Positions 62,578-64,000 of a DNA stretch of 64,000 nt are shown piece by piece. The stretch comes from Symsagittifera roscoffensis. Lineage: Eukaryota; Xenacoelomorpha; Acoela; Convolutidae. The notes under the pieces were generated by a model that saw only the letters and a list, made by a program, of their open reading frames with translations, made no database searches and was not told where the DNA came from. The stretch lies in NCBI RefSeq assembly GCF_963678635.1, contig NC_087068.1:32180318-32244317 (forward strand). Reading direction: 5' to 3'. Both the position numbers and the translations under genes were made by a program. The first letter of the stretch is position 1, and each line of letters opens with the position of its first letter.

Positions 62578-64000
62578 AAGCAGAAAAGTTTTTCAAACCA
62601 ACATTTTACTTACCAACACTTTCAAACGTTTGCTTTCATGCAGACTTTTTTCAATCCCACTGCATAAATTTTGTACTTATTTTACAATACAGTAAAGTCT
62701 AGTGCCAGGAAACGGAAGTTTATGGTATCTTGAATCATTGCGACAATGGATCTCGTGATATCAGGCGGACTGTATTTTGATTTGCTGAGTATGAAATGTT
62801 GATTTTTTTCTATTTTGTGGCTCCTTTTGCACCACATCTCGAATTGATGAAAGGCAACTTTTGTGCACGCTTTTTGTTCCGACCATTCGGGTGTGTTTTA
62901 GTTTTCTTTTTTCTTTTTTTTTGGTTTCCTTTTAAAATCAGCTACCACAAATAATCATTGGAGAGAGTTGAGGGATATATCATTTTGAAATTTTTTCAGT
63001 CGGGCTTTAGACGACATTAAAAGTTGCAAAAAGTTTTCAAAATCGGTTTGATATTACTTATTTTTCGTCTAAATTCGAGCGCGTAAAGCGAGCGATCAAG
63101 CTTATTTATGCTTAATTTAGGCCGTTTACAATAGCTTATTTATGCTTGAAATTGATTTTAATAAAATAAAATCTGTTTTGAAGATTTTTAATGCCATTTT
63201 GGGTACCAATAAGTTCAAAAAATCAAAAAAAGTTTGAAAAAAAAAATTGATTTTTTTTTGTTTTTCTGGTCATTTGTCTTCAAATCTGTTTTCCTGTTTG
63301 CCTATATTAGTATGAATGTGAATATGCCTAAATAAAAATTGCACGCCAGATCTTTTTATTGGTTTTTGTTTTTTTTTAACTTTAAACAACTTAAACCATA
63401 CAATTTTACTCTCTACTTTTTGTTGCCTTCGCAATTTAAAATCACTACATTTTGAAATTAGCTCTATAACTTAACATCGTTTTAATCCAAAATGAAAAGA
63501 GAACGTACATCAAAGGGGACTTCAGTAAACAGTCCTGAACAGAAAATTTTGAACAGAAATGACCTTGCCAATAATTATGATTGTTAGAAACAAAAACAAG
63601 CAATCGTTCAATGAACTTTAAGGGCCCGGAAATAATTAGACGCTCTTTGGCTAAATTGAACTAATTTTCCAGACATTTCCAGCCGGTACAGAAATTTAAA
63701 ACAGTTTTAACCAAAATCAAAAAGCTAAAATTCATTCAATTTTAGAATCGTTCCCGGACTTAAACTTATAACTTGATCGCTTTGTTCAGCTTTTTTTGAA
63801 ATGTTGGTACAAAAAAGCAAAACTAAAGGGTTTCCTGGCCCCTAGTCCCAACCTAGCTTTCCGAAATTAAGAGCGATTGTCCTGGGGTTAAATTGCTAGT
63901 GCACTAGTCGAGATCTTGCGCTTAGTTACGTTTTCCGGGAGTCTGCAAGAAAACGTCTTTTCAAGAAAACCTGACACAATTTTAAATAGGATTAAAATTT
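62578..64000. other. UNC80 intron 15 continuing to window end
   Basis: AT-rich with many T runs. A TTATTTATGCTT motif repeats at 63101 and 63139. I see no exon, RNA gene or named element after the tRNA. Confidence 0.5.

Noticed and set aside
1-64000. CRISPR array, prophage or bacterial operon
   Set aside because: There are no short regularly spaced identical repeats, ribosome-binding sites or bacterial genes. Spliced genes and eukaryotic transposons dominate.

Overview
The window looks like nuclear DNA of an invertebrate animal whose phylum I cannot fix. It is AT-rich, has spliceosomal introns and one tRNA gene without an encoded CCA, and is loaded with metazoan-type transposons: PHD-RT-endonuclease LINEs, CR1/Jockey-like LINEs, and hAT-like, Tc1/mariner-like and LTR elements. 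It holds no bacterial operon, CRISPR array or phage module. Nearly all the short open frames scattered through it are chance.

The left third (1-18470) is a retrotransposon graveyard. At least five copies of one non-LTR family lie on the + strand: A at 1-575, B at 2555-6166, C at 6167-8297, D/E at 8298-13790 and F at 14950-18470. B, C and D sit head to tail with a 2132-base repeat period. D/E is split by a minus-strand LTR-type element (9807-13243). Only F keeps an intact 966-residue ORF, with an N-terminal PHD finger, a reverse transcriptase carrying YLDD, a Cys/His knuckle and an R2-type restriction-like endonuclease.

The right part (about 19000-64000) carries three host genes, all on +. 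First is an apoptosis-inducing-factor (AIFM1-type) flavoprotein: one large exon ending at 22647 and a likely presequence exon at 19058. Next is a C2H2 zinc-finger gene that I assembled from six exons (22843-42083, 620 codons, 11 fingers). Last is the 5' part of UNC80, a NALCN-channel scaffold: 15 exons from 42432 to 62342, about 1455 codons, running off the window. Introns were placed by reading-frame phase, GT-AG signals and similarity to the known families. Two internal exons (34030-34190 and 46849-46903) lie in frames that no long open frame reveals.

The gene-to-gene gaps are tiny (196 and 349 bases) although the introns reach 5-9 kb. Each start codon has a strong pyrimidine-CAG acceptor 8-34 bases upstream. 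This suggests an operon-like cluster resolved by spliced-leader trans-splicing, but that is inference.

The introns hold most of the other structure: foldback elements in three copies, an inverted pair of 0.55-kb repeats with a palindromic core, several degenerate tandem arrays, poly-C/poly-G foldbacks, two long near-perfect hairpins and a tRNA-Arg(ACG) gene inside the last visible UNC80 intron.
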